NCBI GenBank assembly: GCA_001510575.1
Contig: LNGK01000007.1
Location: forward strand, 2,040,151-2,104,150
Reading direction: 5' to 3'
DNA: 64,000 bases
DNA from: Knoxdaviesia capensis
Lineage: Eukaryota > Ascomycota > Sordariomycetes > Microascales > Gondwanamycetaceae
Every line of letters starts with the position of its first letter. Positions within the stretch are counted from its first letter, which is position 1. Positions 46,485 through 56,330 of this stretch are shown piece by piece. Both the position numbers and the translations under genes were made by a program. The notes under the pieces were generated by a model. That model did not search any database and was not told where the DNA came from. It worked only from the letters and a program-made list of their open reading frames with translations.

Positions 46485-46677
46485 GAGTTTGGTCTCGTCC
46501 GGCCTGGTTTGTTGTTTCCTGAGGCTTTCCCTTTCCCACCATCATCACCACCATCAGATATCACAATCCCCAAGCTTCACTTTCAACTTCCAACTTCCAC
46601 TCTCCTCTTCAACCTTGACAACCATTCCCACTTCTACCCCCCACCCTCCCACCACCACCACCACCACCACCTTCACC

Positions 46678-47094
46678 ATGTACGGCTTCTCCAACCACTC
46701 GGCCATGCCCGCCATCCCCATGGACCGCAACACCGTGCGCCCCATGATCGAGGCCATCACCGGCCACAAGGTCGAGGACGACAGCTTCTCGTCGCCCGCC
46801 TCGACGCGCACGAGCCCCAACGCGCTGCGCGCCAGCCAGCTCGCCGCGCTGAACGCCGCCCGCCGCACCAGCAAGCCGGCCGCGGCGACCAGCGCCCCCA
46901 GCCGCTGGGGCCGCCGCTCCGCGCACGCCGCGGCTGCGGCGCCGGCCGCCGACTCCGACGCCGCGTCCACCTTCTCCACCTCGACCTTCTCGAGCTCGGT
47001 GTCGCTGCTGAAGGAGAAGGCCGCGGCTCGCTCCAAGCGCTTCGGCTTCCCGGCCGCAGGCTTCGCTACCTCCAAGGTGGCCGCCGTGCTGTAA
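46678..47094 (+). CDS. hypothetical Ser/Ala-rich 138-aa protein
   Basis: I do not recognise this protein. It is a single frame in a good CACCATG context, with strongly GC-rich third positions, a TATA box and a long pyrimidine/CCA-rich leader. The first 50 residues (MYGFSNHSAMPAIPMDRNTVRPMIEAITGHKVEDDSFSSP) look folded or motif-like, with a conserved-looking acidic patch KVEDD. The remainder is low complexity in Ala, Ser and Thr with basic spots, ending in a Lys/Arg-rich helix (LLKEKAAARSKRFGFPAAGF). There is no signal peptide or membrane segment. The 3' flank is T-rich with no other gene. It could be a small stress- or growth-induced protein; this is a guess from promoter style only. Confidence 0.7.
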   Translation: MYGFSNHSAMPAIPMDRNTVRPMIEAITGHKVEDDSFSSPASTRTSPNALRASQLAALNAARRTSKPAAATSAPSRWGRRSAHAAAAAPAADSDAASTFSTSTFSSSVSLLKEKAAARSKRFGFPAAGFATSKVAAVL

Positions 47095-49200
47095 TGCGCG
47101 GCGCGCTCACGTACTCAATACTCCCCGCGTCTTCACCGCACTGTCCGGGGGGCACCAGGGCCGGAGCAAGCTTTTTTCTTGCTCCTCGTCTGGATGCACC
47201 ACCCCCCCCCTTCAGCTGCTGATTTCTTTGTTTTTCCATTCTGAGCATTTCTAAGCGTTGTCCCACCACTCCATGGTTTTCTCTTCTTTTCTTTTTTTTC
47301 TTGTTGTTTTCATCATGGCTTTTTACTGTGCTGGGGTCTGGATGATGATTGGTGTTCTTTTGTTTTTGGCTTTTTTCACATTGCAGCCATGATTCCCACT
47401 TGCTTCAAGACTGTTTTTTCGTTTCTGTTTTCCAACTTGCACTTGCACTTGCACTTTCCGCCGCCCTCACTTATCGGGCTCGCTGTATTTCCTTTGTCAA
47501 CTTCTGCTTTCTTCTGCTGTTTTGCTGTTTTATAGACACGGGATCATGACACCACCATATCTGGAACCGGAACGGTCATTCAGGGGGAGCACCCTATTTT
47601 TTTCTTTCCTATCTTTTCTGCTTTGGGCCATTTCCAAGTTAGTAGTGCTAGTTAGTTTCTGAAAGTTTGTTCATTCATACCTACCACGATGACTTAAAAT
47701 CCCCCTGGTTTTAATATATAATGCCTCTCCAGTATCATCATTCGGCTGCTCCTGTGGTTCCTCCAATGGTGCGGCTGATCGCCTACCCATGTCCCCCAAG
47801 AACGGATCCACGGATCCACCGGACCCTATGTGCAAACCCTAAGCCCCTCCCCGCCGGCATCGGCATCGGTAACAAACCTGAAGTGAAAGCGTTCACGAAC
47901 GTGAATGTTTTTTTGGAAAAACTTTTCAAATACAACCTGACTGCTGCCTTCGACACGATGTATCATCGTCGTCTGTGCGTCCAAAGCTACCTACCACCTC
48001 ATGCACCACTAACCACACACGCACGCACACCCGAGCCAGCAAATCACTTTGTATCCCGGCCATGTCTGCTGTCTAGTCCAGAATGGTGCAGTAGTCTTCA
48101 CCCAGCTGAACGGGGCGGGCACCCATTTGTTTTTTTTTTTCTTTGTTGTCCAAGACACTAAGAGCATGCATGAGTGTTTTTTTTTGTTTCTCGCCGGGAG
48201 CGACATCCCCAAATCGCCGATTCGGGCCCGTCTCCTGATGGTGATGGCGACAAGCGGTCATTGTTACCGGCGAGGGAAAGAAGCGAGGGGGAAATCCAAG
48301 GAGAAAAATATTTTCTATGCACGCACGTTTTAATCCTGGTCGGGACGCGCAAACTCGCATGGCGGGGGAACCCGTCTGACCTTGTTACTTCTTCGTATTG
48401 GCTTTTTTTTTTTTTGTGGACGTAGGGGGGTTCTGCCTGCGTGTGATCGGCCTGCACCGGCATATGAGAGGCTTCAGACAATGTCTACACGGAGTCCACC
48501 GTGGAGTCGAGGAAGTCTGCAAGACTCCCTCTCCCGTTGACTGCCCGCTGCCCCCTTGCTCCATTCTCCAGACATGATGGAAACTTCCCCTCATCATGCA
48601 CACACCACGACCACGCGCCCATCAGAAAAAAACCGGCCCCGTAATTTTCCCCACAACCCCCGAGATCTTCCCCCGGGGTAGATGTACAGTCAGCACACCG
48701 GCAAAAAAAGAAAGAAAAAAAAAGAAAAAAAGAAAGAAAAAACCCCCCTCCTTTTTCGCTCGCTGACTGCCTTCCTGCCTTGCACTCTCCCCCGGATGCC
48801 GATGGGAGACCGGGGGCCATCAGCATCCGCGTGTTCACGTAAATCAATGGAGAGCTGACTAGAGAGATATCCGAGCGAGACAAAGTGACGAAACCAAGTT
48901 CCGCAGAGCGAACAAAGAAGATAGTCTGACCTGCTGGCTTCCATGATAACGTCGTGAATCCGGTACCAGGTGTCAGCCAGCGCCACCCAACCGGGGTTCG
49001 TTTTCGCTCCCGGACGTCTCTGTGTATCCCGAGTCCGTCAGAGGAGATGATCAATGAATTCCAATCTGGTATGCATGCTCCGAACTAAATGCCTGCGTGA
49101 TTCATTAACACATACATCATACGCCACACACACACACGCGAAACACGTCCCGCCACTTTTCATGCCACATCCGCCCGAGAACCACACCTTCCCTCCCACC
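47095..49200. other. 3' UTR and intergenic
   Basis: The first ~600 bases are T-rich and fit a 3' UTR, with a CTTGCA-type tandem at about 47437-47456. Poly-T and poly-A tracts follow (48131-48142, 48402-48415, 48712-48740). No gene is supported. Confidence 0.5.
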
Positions 49201-50815
49201 CTAGAACGTATCATCATCCAGCAGGTCATTGTTAGCCTTGACCAAGCTCGGACTAAACTCCTCGTCCTCCTCCGCCGCGTTCCCCGCGCCAGCCTTCAGC
49301 AGAATATCGTCGACAATGCGCCGGCTCGCCTCGCGCGCCGGCGTCTGCAGCAGCTTGGACGGCGGCAGCGCAAACTGGATCGTCTTGGGCGGGCTCATGC
49401 CGTATCTGCCGGCGTCGAGGTCGTCCGAGTCGCTGTCCCAGTCGATCTCGAACTTGGACGCTGCGGACGGCTGCGCCGTGCGGCTGCTGGCCGGCGCTTT
49501 CGGGCGACCGGCGGCCGCGCCGCGGGCGCCGCCGTCCGCCACGAACGGGTCGGTTTCGTCTTCGTGTACGATCGACGGGCGGAGGCGGCGGGGGGTGAGC
49601 ACGCTCACGCCCGGAGTGCGGCCGCCGCGCGCTGGCGCGGCTGCGGTCGCAGCCACGCCCGCAGCCTTGGCCACCCGGTACGGCGACATGAACGCCGCGC
49701 TGCGCAGCGTCGGCACGGCCATTTCCGGCGACGAGCCGGGCGACTGCGCGACGCCAGCGCCGCCGCCAGCGCGTGCAGCCAGCTCCGGGTTCTTCTTCGG
49801 CGAGAAGCGCGCCACGAAGCGGTGCTGCGGGGTTGCCGGCAGCCGGAACTGCTTCTCCAGCATGCCGCCGCGGAGGCGGCTGCTGCCGGCGCCGGCAGCA
49901 TGGCCTGGGCGCAGACGCGGCGTGAGTGCCATGTCGGGCAGCTGGGCAGTGCGCTGCTGGAACAGCATGGTCGAGTCCAGCGAAGCGTCGGGCCCGGCGG
50001 CGGCTGCCCCGCGCGGCGTGGACGCCGCGCCCCGCATCTCGGCCTGCATGATCTCGTACGGCGACTGCAGGTGCGGGGCAAACGCCGTGCGCGACGCCGC
50101 CGACGGGCCGCCCCCGCGCGGCGGCCGCGGCGTGCTGCCCGACAGCTCGTTGTCGTCCAGCATCGACTCCTCGTACCCCGTCGCGCCGCCACCTGCTGTG
50201 TCCGTAGCCCCCGCAGGCTGCGTGTACTCGTCGATCCGGCCGGTTGTCGCGTTGTCTTCGCTGTGGTCGTCGCCCGCCGTGCTGTCCTCTAGGGCTGTCG
50301 TCTCGTCGCGCATCGCCGTGCTCTCTTCGACCGTCGTCTCGCCCTCGATCGTCTCATCTTCGTTGTTTGCGGGGTCTTCGTAGCCTGACAGTGATACATT
50401 GGCCGATGCCTCGAAGAATTGCTTCCAGAACTGTAGTTGCCGCCTGTTGTATTAGTAGCTGGACTTGCGTGAGTGAGACCTGATCATGTGTGGCTGGCAA
50501 CTGACCTTTGAAGCTTCCCACACCGACCGGGAGTGTTCACCGTACTGCTCAACGAGGGGTAAAATGCTGCCGGTAACTATGCGATGGGCCTTGTTGAAGT
50601 TGTGATCGATTTCTGCCAAAAGAAGAAGCAAGTTAGACCCCGCAAACCGCATCACCAACATGTCTTAACAAACGGAACCCCTCCACAGCACTTCATTCCC
50701 CCCCTCTTTGTCGCACAGTAAACACACCTTGTAGCGTCAACGTAATCGACTGCTCGAGCTTTTCCAGCTCCTCCGTCATCGACAGGTTCCGAGCTTGGGG
50801 GTTTGGCCGTGACAT
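49201..50815 (-). CDS. ask1: DASH/Dam1 complex subunit ASK1
   Basis: Fungal outer-kinetochore protein; the DASH complex couples kinetochores to spindle microtubules. Exons 50728-50815, 50506-50612 and 49201-50430 give 474 aa. The conserved N-terminal block crosses both splice sites: MTEELEKLEQSITLTLQ, then EIDHNFNKAHRIVTGSILPLVEQYGEHSRSVWEASK, then FWKQFFEASANVSLSGYED. The remaining ~390 residues are acidic, Ser/Pro/Ala-rich and mostly disordered, with several TPR/TPRR and SPY/SPP sites that could serve Cdk, and the typical C-terminal TPAREASRRIVDDILLKAG block. The long tail is normal for filamentous fungi. Two MluI cell-cycle boxes lie upstream (50926-50941). It is followed on the same strand by the gamma-tubulin complex gene, whose stop is 395 bases upstream of this start. 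Confidence 0.94.
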
Positions 50816-51210
50816 CGTAGCAGTGTTGTTCTCCAAGCAAGATGCAACCTTTTGGTGGTGATGCTTCTTCAAGGGAAAGTTTACAATTTAACCAAGATTG
50901 CGCGTTGAAGTCGAATACACCAAAACGCGTGAAAACGCGTTGCCAAGCAAACGGGGGGGCTAAAGTGGAAAAGTTTGGGGTCGCTGCACGTGATTTGGGG
51001 CCACAAACGTGCTTTGCCGCGACGGTTACACAGCCGCGCGCTTAAATAACCCTAGATTGACGGCATCAACCCTACATCGGCCAAGAAATCACGAAATGCT
51101 ACGAACACTAAATCAAACCAGACACAGGAAATCGGAGTTGCACCGTTTTTTTCGGCAGAGTCTGACGGTCGGCATGGATACCTTGGTATTCACACATCAA
51201 TACACAATAG
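50816..51210. promoter_or_regulatory. ASK1 promoter region
   Basis: 395 bases from the ASK1 ATG to the stop of the gamma-tubulin complex gene. It contains the twin ACGCGT boxes and an AACCCTAG telobox-like motif near 51048-51055. Confidence 0.55.
50926..50941. promoter_or_regulatory. twin MluI cell-cycle boxes (ACGCGT)
   Basis: Two perfect ACGCGT palindromes at 50926-50931 and 50936-50941, ten bases apart, 111-126 bases upstream of the ASK1 ATG. This is the binding site of MBF (Mbp1/Swi6 type), which drives G1/S transcription. Spacing of one helical turn and placement in a cell-cycle gene support function. Confidence 0.65.
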
Positions 51211-54200
51211 CTACTCCTGGACCTTCACATAGTACCCGCTCAAGTCCAGCCTTAGGACCAGCTGCTCAATCGGACTCCGCCAGCCGTGATCGGCGTCATC
51301 CTTCCACAGCTCTGCCCGCACCCGCTCAACCATCTCGCGCTTCCGCGACCCTCGGTCTGCAGCACTGTCCGCCTCTGCCGTGGCAGCCACCACTCCCTTG
51401 GCGCCGCTGCTCTTCTCCGCCATCCCGCGACAGACAGCGAGAAAGAGTTCGACCTTTTGCCGGAACGCCTGGTACATCTTCCGCACAGCCGCATCGTCGC
51501 TGTCGCTGTCGTGGGGCTGCTTCTTCGCCGAGCCCGTGTCCCGCCAGTGCTTGGCAAAGTTGAGGATGATCGTGAAGATCTCCTCCATGAGGTTCATCAC
51601 CGGCTGCTGGCGTTTGCGCAGCAGCAGTGCCTCAAGGATGCGCTCCAGCGTCAGCGTGTGACATGTGCGCAGGCGGTCTGGACTATGCGCGATGCTGACG
51701 CCACTACTACTCTCGCCGCTAAGATCGGCTTGCACACCTGCCATCCACGCCTCGAACGCATCCCACGGGACCGCGATACCGACCTGTGTGAAGTAGGTTC
51801 CAAGGGTCGTGACGAAGTGTTGTGCCTCCATGCAGAAGCGCGCGCGCAGCCGCGTGACGGGCTTAGGACCCGGGTGGCGGGACACAATGTCCTGGGACAG
51901 GTTAGTGACCACGTAAAGAAGTCGCAGCACGCGCAGCATACTCCTGAATATCCGGTCGTAGCGCACAAGCACTTCGGGCGTAATGACCGTTTGCAGAGCT
52001 GTGGGGGCCTTGTACGACAGTCGAAGGAAGTCCAGCGCGTACAGGGAGTCGGGGTTGATGCACCGCTCGATCTCTTCGGTGGACAAACTGCGAAGCGTGA
52101 AGCTGAGGTTTCCAGGAAGTGCGACTGAAGGCTCTGCCCAGGCCCGGCCGCTCTTGGAATCACCGCTGTAGCTATCAGTCAGGACCGCCATCAGCACAAG
52201 ACTAAGCTCCGATCCACCCGGTGGCCAGGTTTTACGGCCACTCAAGCGTAAGCCCATGCCAGTGCCATCGCCACCCAGGAAAGTACCAGACTTGTGGTCC
52301 GCGGTTGCAAGATCGGGGTCGAACAAGGCGTGTGACAGACGGCTCGAGAACTCGCCACTGCCGAACATCTGGAAATCTCGCAGTGCCTTCAAGTGTGTGA
52401 AAAGCTCGTGCTCGGCAAATAGCAGCTTCAGACTTTCCTGGTTGATGATGTTGCCATGGGACGACACGAGCGGGTTGAAGGAAAGATAGGGGAGCAGAGA
52501 CCAGTGAGGAGGGAGTGCTGACAGCAGCTGGTTGTCGGCATCCAGCCCAGTCTGACTCGAGTCGTGGGTTCCGGAAACAATATCGTCGATGATCCTGGGC
52601 AGAGAATCGGTTGGTTGCTGCAAGGGAGCCGCAGGCGCGGGGGGGTTGTCAAACTGCTGCATGGAGGATGTAATCATGTTGGAGATCTCTTCTTCGCTGG
52701 CTCCGAAGATACCAAACCCATAGGATTCCCCGGGACCGGTGTTCCCCATAACAGAGAGAACCCCAGTTGATTTGAATCTTGGTGCCGTTCCGGAGTGGCT
52801 TTTTTCTGGCGACCTCGCCGCTTCCAGAGCCGCAAGGAGAGACCTGCGGTACTGCTCCGCCTTCGTCTCAAGGGCGTTGATAGCGTCCCAGTTAGACATC
52901 CAGGATAAACCCGGAGGGCTACACTCCGTCAGGGTCTCCAGCTTTGCGAGCGGGTGAAGCGGGTGGCTAGACCGGATAAAGCGGATATTCCGGCCAGTCT
53001 CGAAGATCAGATCGGCCATATCATCAGGGATGAAATTCGGGACAGCGGCCTCATCAACCCGGAAATCCACAACCTCCACATCCTCGCCAAAGTCGTTGAC
53101 GTACTGCTCCTTGTCGACCATGACAAAGTGCTTCTGCACGCCCACCTGGTCCCGCGCAAGCGGCACGCCGTCCTCGGCGCGCACACCAATCCACGACTCC
53201 GTAAAGTCCAGCCACGGCTGAGACGCGCGCTGCAGCAGCGCCTGCATGACGGCCCGGAGCGACTCGTCGCCGTACTCGGCGTCCTGCGCGGCGTGGAACA
53301 CGGCCTCCAGGACTGCGCGGTCGGAAGTCGCACCAGCCAGGCGTGAGAGCAGAGCGTCGAGGTGGTCGAGAATCACGCGGATACGCAGCACGCGCTCGTG
53401 CAGCGTCAGCACTGTCGCCGGACGCTCGGCACGCATGAAGCTCGACGAGATCGAGTCGACGATGGTTGTGACGGCGCTGGCGAGGGCAACGCGGCAGGCG
53501 CCGTGGCGCTTGGAGTACGATACGCGGGCGAAGCGGCGGAGTCGGTGGAATAGGACGCCGCTCCGGAGACATAGCTCCTCGGTCTTCTGGAGGACTTGGC
53601 TCGAGAATCCAGGGGCTCGCATGTTCTGGAGAGCCGGGACAAACACCCGGCGCGCATTGTCCCATGAGTACAAGATCGAGTCGCGGCCGAAGGACGCAGA
53701 CAGGAGCGAGGATATGTATACGGCGGGGTCGAGGGCAGGGTGGCCGAAATTCGAGAGGTGGAGGGGGTCGGTCTTGTTGTCGAGAAGGGCCTCGTACACG
53801 GCCGGTCCGGCATCTGTGATGGATAGAGGCTGGATTTTCGGGGCCGCGGGGTTGACAAACGACGCCCATGTGTTGTACTGTAGCGGTTTCAGCGGGAGGT
53901 CCACGTCCATCAACCAGAAGTCCGGACCAACAGTGGCATCGTCGCTGGTGATCGCTGCGTGAGGCTTATTGGATGTTGCGAGGCTATCATCGGATTGGAC
54001 CGGGGTATCGGAGTCTAAGATGGTACTCGGATTGGAGGAAACACGGGGAAGCGATGATGGTTGGCTGAAGAAGAGGCCGCGATCGTCCGAGTCTGCGTGT
54101 CTGGGCACAGCAAACGAGGAGGGGGTTTCCAAGGCTATGTGACAGTAGCAGGTTAGCAGGCAAGCGCATCCATGCACATCTTCCAGACACACACGCTCAC

Positions 54201-54312
54201 CCTTGATACTGAGCTGAAAGAAGACGCTGCCATCGTCCGAGTCCCGGCTCAACGGGTTCCATCGGAAATCCGGAACTGCAAACAGATCGGCAGGGTTCGG
54301 CGGGGCAGCCAT
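51211..54312 (-). CDS. gamma-tubulin complex component (GCP5/6-like, Spc97/98 family)
   Basis: Subunit of the gamma-tubulin ring complex that nucleates microtubules at spindle pole bodies. Exons 54201-54312 and 51211-54134 give 1011 aa. It has an N-terminal Ser/Asp-rich region, then GRIP1-like helices, among them the family motif PNFIPDDMADLIFETGRNIRFIR (about residue 403 on). The C-terminal GCP domain contains FLRLSYKAP, VLVRYDRIFRSMLRVLRLLYVV, ARFCMEAQHFVTTLGTYF and a final SPIEQLVLRLDLSGYY block. The size and N-terminal extension fit GCP5 or GCP6 (Alp16-type) better than GCP2/3; I cannot separate 5 from 6. The intron 54135-54200 has good gtgagc, CTAAC and acatag sites but is 66 nt long and has no stop, so an unspliced message would encode 22 extra residues (1033 aa). 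It is adjacent to ASK1. Confidence 0.88.
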   Translation of the reverse strand: MAAPPNPADLFAVPDFRWNPLSRDSDDGSVFFQLSIKGERVCLEDVHGCACLLTCYCHIALETPSSFAVPRHADSDDRGLFFSQPSSLPRVSSNPSTILDSDTPVQSDDSLATSNKPHAAITSDDATVGPDFWLMDVDLPLKPLQYNTWASFVNPAAPKIQPLSITDAGPAVYEALLDNKTDPLHLSNFGHPALDPAVYISSLLSASFGRDSILYSWDNARRVFVPALQNMRAPGFSSQVLQKTEELCLRSGVLFHRLRRFARVSYSKRHGACRVALASAVTTIVDSISSSFMRAERPATVLTLHERVLRIRVILDHLDALLSRLAGATSDRAVLEAVFHAAQDAEYGDESLRAVMQALLQRASQPWLDFTESWIGVRAEDGVPLARDQVGVQKHFVMVDKEQYVNDFGEDVEVVDFRVDEAAVPNFIPDDMADLIFETGRNIRFIRSSHPLHPLAKLETLTECSPPGLSWMSNWDAINALETKAEQYRRSLLAALEAARSPEKSHSGTAPRFKSTGVLSVMGNTGPGESYGFGIFGASEEEISNMITSSMQQFDNPPAPAAPLQQPTDSLPRIIDDIVSGTHDSSQTGLDADNQLLSALPPHWSLLPYLSFNPLVSSHGNIINQESLKLLFAEHELFTHLKALRDFQMFGSGEFSSRLSHALFDPDLATADHKSGTFLGGDGTGMGLRLSGRKTWPPGGSELSLVLMAVLTDSYSGDSKSGRAWAEPSVALPGNLSFTLRSLSTEEIERCINPDSLYALDFLRLSYKAPTALQTVITPEVLVRYDRIFRSMLRVLRLLYVVTNLSQDIVSRHPGPKPVTRLRARFCMEAQHFVTTLGTYFTQVGIAVPWDAFEAWMAGVQADLSGESSSGVSIAHSPDRLRTCHTLTLERILEALLLRKRQQPVMNLMEEIFTIILNFAKHWRDTGSAKKQPHDSDSDDAAVRKMYQAFRQKVELFLAVCRGMAEKSSGAKGVVAATAEADSAADRGSRKREMVERVRAELWKDDADHGWRSPIEQLVLRLDLSGYYVKVQE

Positions 54313-54887
54313 TATCGGAGGCGGGTGAAGATCCGCGGCTGCATGGTATGCTGAGGAGAAAATGGGTCAGAGATTTGCTGGAGACGAGAGACACAGTATA
54401 GATACAGAATCAGCGGCAAATTATGAGCGAAAAGTGGCGGGGTATGTGAAGCTGGCGATTCCTCTCATGATGTGTCGTTGAAAATTAGCCGCGCCTGCAG
54501 GAGCTGGTCGCGTCGCGCCTTCCGCCAGAAAACCTGGACCTGGTTTAGCGGATGTACCGGTCATATATCTGTACACATGTTAAGGCAGCAGAACAGACCC
54601 TAGGATGTATGCTTAGATATGGCCCAGAACCTGGTACCTTTTTTTGGTGTCACCAAAAATCTTATAGAGCTTCAGATTTGTTTTATTTGTATTTTCATTC
54701 CCACTTTCAACGTCTACTATTATCAACAATTTAAATACGCAACAAAGATAGCTACGATTTAATTCCAATCACACACGTATAAATTTCTTTCTGCTTTCTC
54801 TTCTTTGTTTCCTGCAACCTCCCCTCGTACACATCCTCTCTTTCCACCCTCACCCCAACACCCAATCCCCACGAAACGCCCTTCACG
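54313..54887. promoter_or_regulatory. divergent promoter, gamma-tubulin complex gene / EAF7
   Basis: 575 bases between opposite starts. A CGCG-rich patch near 54508-54520 could be a cell-cycle-type site, but it lacks a full ACGCGT. The EAF7 side ends in a pyrimidine-rich leader. Confidence 0.45.
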
Positions 54888-56078
54888 ATGCCGCCGAAGA
54901 AGCGTGCCCGTACTGCAGCGCACGCTCCGTCGACACCGCCGCGGGCGAATTCCGAAACCGGCGATGCAATGGACGTTGACACGCCGCCCAAGCGCCACAC
55001 GCGCTCGCTCTCGTTCCCGATTGCGCGCACCGACCTCGAGGACCTCACCGCGAACTGGACGGCCGACCAGGAGGCGTCGCTGTTCAAGGCAGCCATACGG
55101 TGGAAGCCGGCCGGTGAGTAGTAGCGCGCGCGCCCCATTCTCCCCAGCACAGGTTCTTCGTCTCGCATCCCGCTAACCGTGCCCAACTTCCTTTTTCCCC
55201 ACTCCGTAGGCATGCACCGGCGCTTCCGCATGATCGCGATCCAGGAACACATGCGCAACCACGGCTTCGACCCGGACGTCTTCCCGCACATCCGCATCCC
55301 CTACATCTGGCAGAAGCTCGGCGTCTTCTTTAACCTCGAGGCCATCGACGACCGCGAGAACTTTGAAGAAGAGCCCCCCGAGGAGCGCTACTCCGACTTC
55401 CGTCTGCCAACTAAGATGTTCCATTCGCTGATCGAAGAGCGCGTGCTCGCGGACCCCAGCGAGGCCGGAACCTCGCCCGCCCGGCTGTTCGCCTCGGCGT
55501 CGCCCTCGCCGCCCCCGACCGCTGCCTCCGCGTCCGCCGCGGCCCCGACTCCCACCCCCGCGGGCCACGGCCACCCGGCGTCCGCGTCGCGCAAGAAGGG
55601 CCCCGCCACGCGCCAGAGCACCGTCGAGGACTCCGAGGATGCCTCGCCTGCCGCGTCGACGCCCCCGCGTTCCGCGGCGGCGCGCCGTGGCCGCGGCCAG
55701 ACCCGCCGCCGCCCCGGCCGGCCCGCCAAAGCCCGTCGCTCGGCCGCGTCGCGCGCCGACTCGGACGACGACGAGCAGGACTCGGACGATGCCGCGCCTG
55801 TTGCTGCCAGCAGCGGTCGTCGGGGCCGGCGTGCCGCGGCGGTCGAGGACCCGTCGTCGTCTCCAGCGAGTGAGCCTGCGCCCACGGACGAGGACAACGA
55901 CGGCAACGAGGACGAGGACGATGGGGACGACGATCAGGAGAACGAGGAGGCGTCGTCGTCGGAAGAGGAGAGCCCCGAGGAGGAGACTACGCCGGCGCCC
56001 AAGTCGGCGCGCGGCGGCCGCGGCGGTGCCCGGGGTCGGGGCCGTGGTCGTGGCAAGCGCAGCCGCGGACGTGGTTGA
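54888..56078 (+). CDS. eaf7: NuA4 histone acetyltransferase subunit EAF7 (CT20 family)
   Basis: Chromatin protein of the NuA4 complex, related to human MRGBP. Exons 54888-55113 and 55210-56078 give 364 aa. The CT20/EAF7 domain spans roughly residues 45-135: WTADQEASLFKAAIRWKPAGMHRRFRMIAIQEHMRNHGFDPDVFPHIRIPYIWQKLGVFFNLEAIDDRENF, with the splice falling inside KPAG. A DFRLPTKMFHSLIEERVL segment follows. The C-terminal half is a long Ala/Ser/Pro/Asp/Glu-rich disordered tail with alternating acidic and basic blocks, ending in a Gly-Arg-rich (RGG-like) stretch that could bind nucleic acid. The tail is longer than in yeast Eaf7. Nuclear location follows from the N-terminal PPKKRAR signal. Confidence 0.92.
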
Positions 56079-56330
56079 ACAGGAGTTTCTCTCGGCCCTC
56101 ACCACAAGTTTAGCTTTAGGGAGTTAGTATTGCTAGCCTATCCATGAATGAACGAACAAAGTTAATAGCTTAGACTGTGTGTATGGAAGACCAGTGGGTT
56201 TAACCCCATGTAGTGTTACAGAGTGTGTTGGCATTTAGTCCTGGTATCATGAAACTAGCGATGCACAAATAAAAACAGAAGTGCCATGACCACCACCGTC
56301 GTCACAGCTGGAGCTCCTCCAAGGGGCTCC
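56079..56330. other. convergent 3' intergenic region
   Basis: 252 bases between the EAF7 and RRN5 stop codons. An AATAAA-like polyadenylation signal lies near 56267-56272 on the plus strand. Confidence 0.5.

Larger units (their letters stand above)
41091..46677. other. 5.6-kb gene-poor region
   Basis: No supported coding gene. The stretch includes the tRNA-like promoter at 41404-41470, a T-rich tract at 42250-42300, poly-T/poly-A near 43021-43053, a CA run, a C12-A12-G5 homopolymer junction, a long GT array, a GGT run and a GA run before the next gene. Long frames are shadows or low complexity. Confidence 0.5.

Noticed and set aside
49054..50383. 412-aa and 384-aa plus-strand frames over ASK1
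   Set aside because: Antisense shadows of the ASK1 Ser/Ala/Asp-rich tail; no family features, and the ASK1 exon chain is well supported.
55173..56105. 310-aa minus-strand frame over EAF7
   Set aside because: Opposite strand of the EAF7 acidic/basic tail; Arg/Gly/Val-rich shadow.
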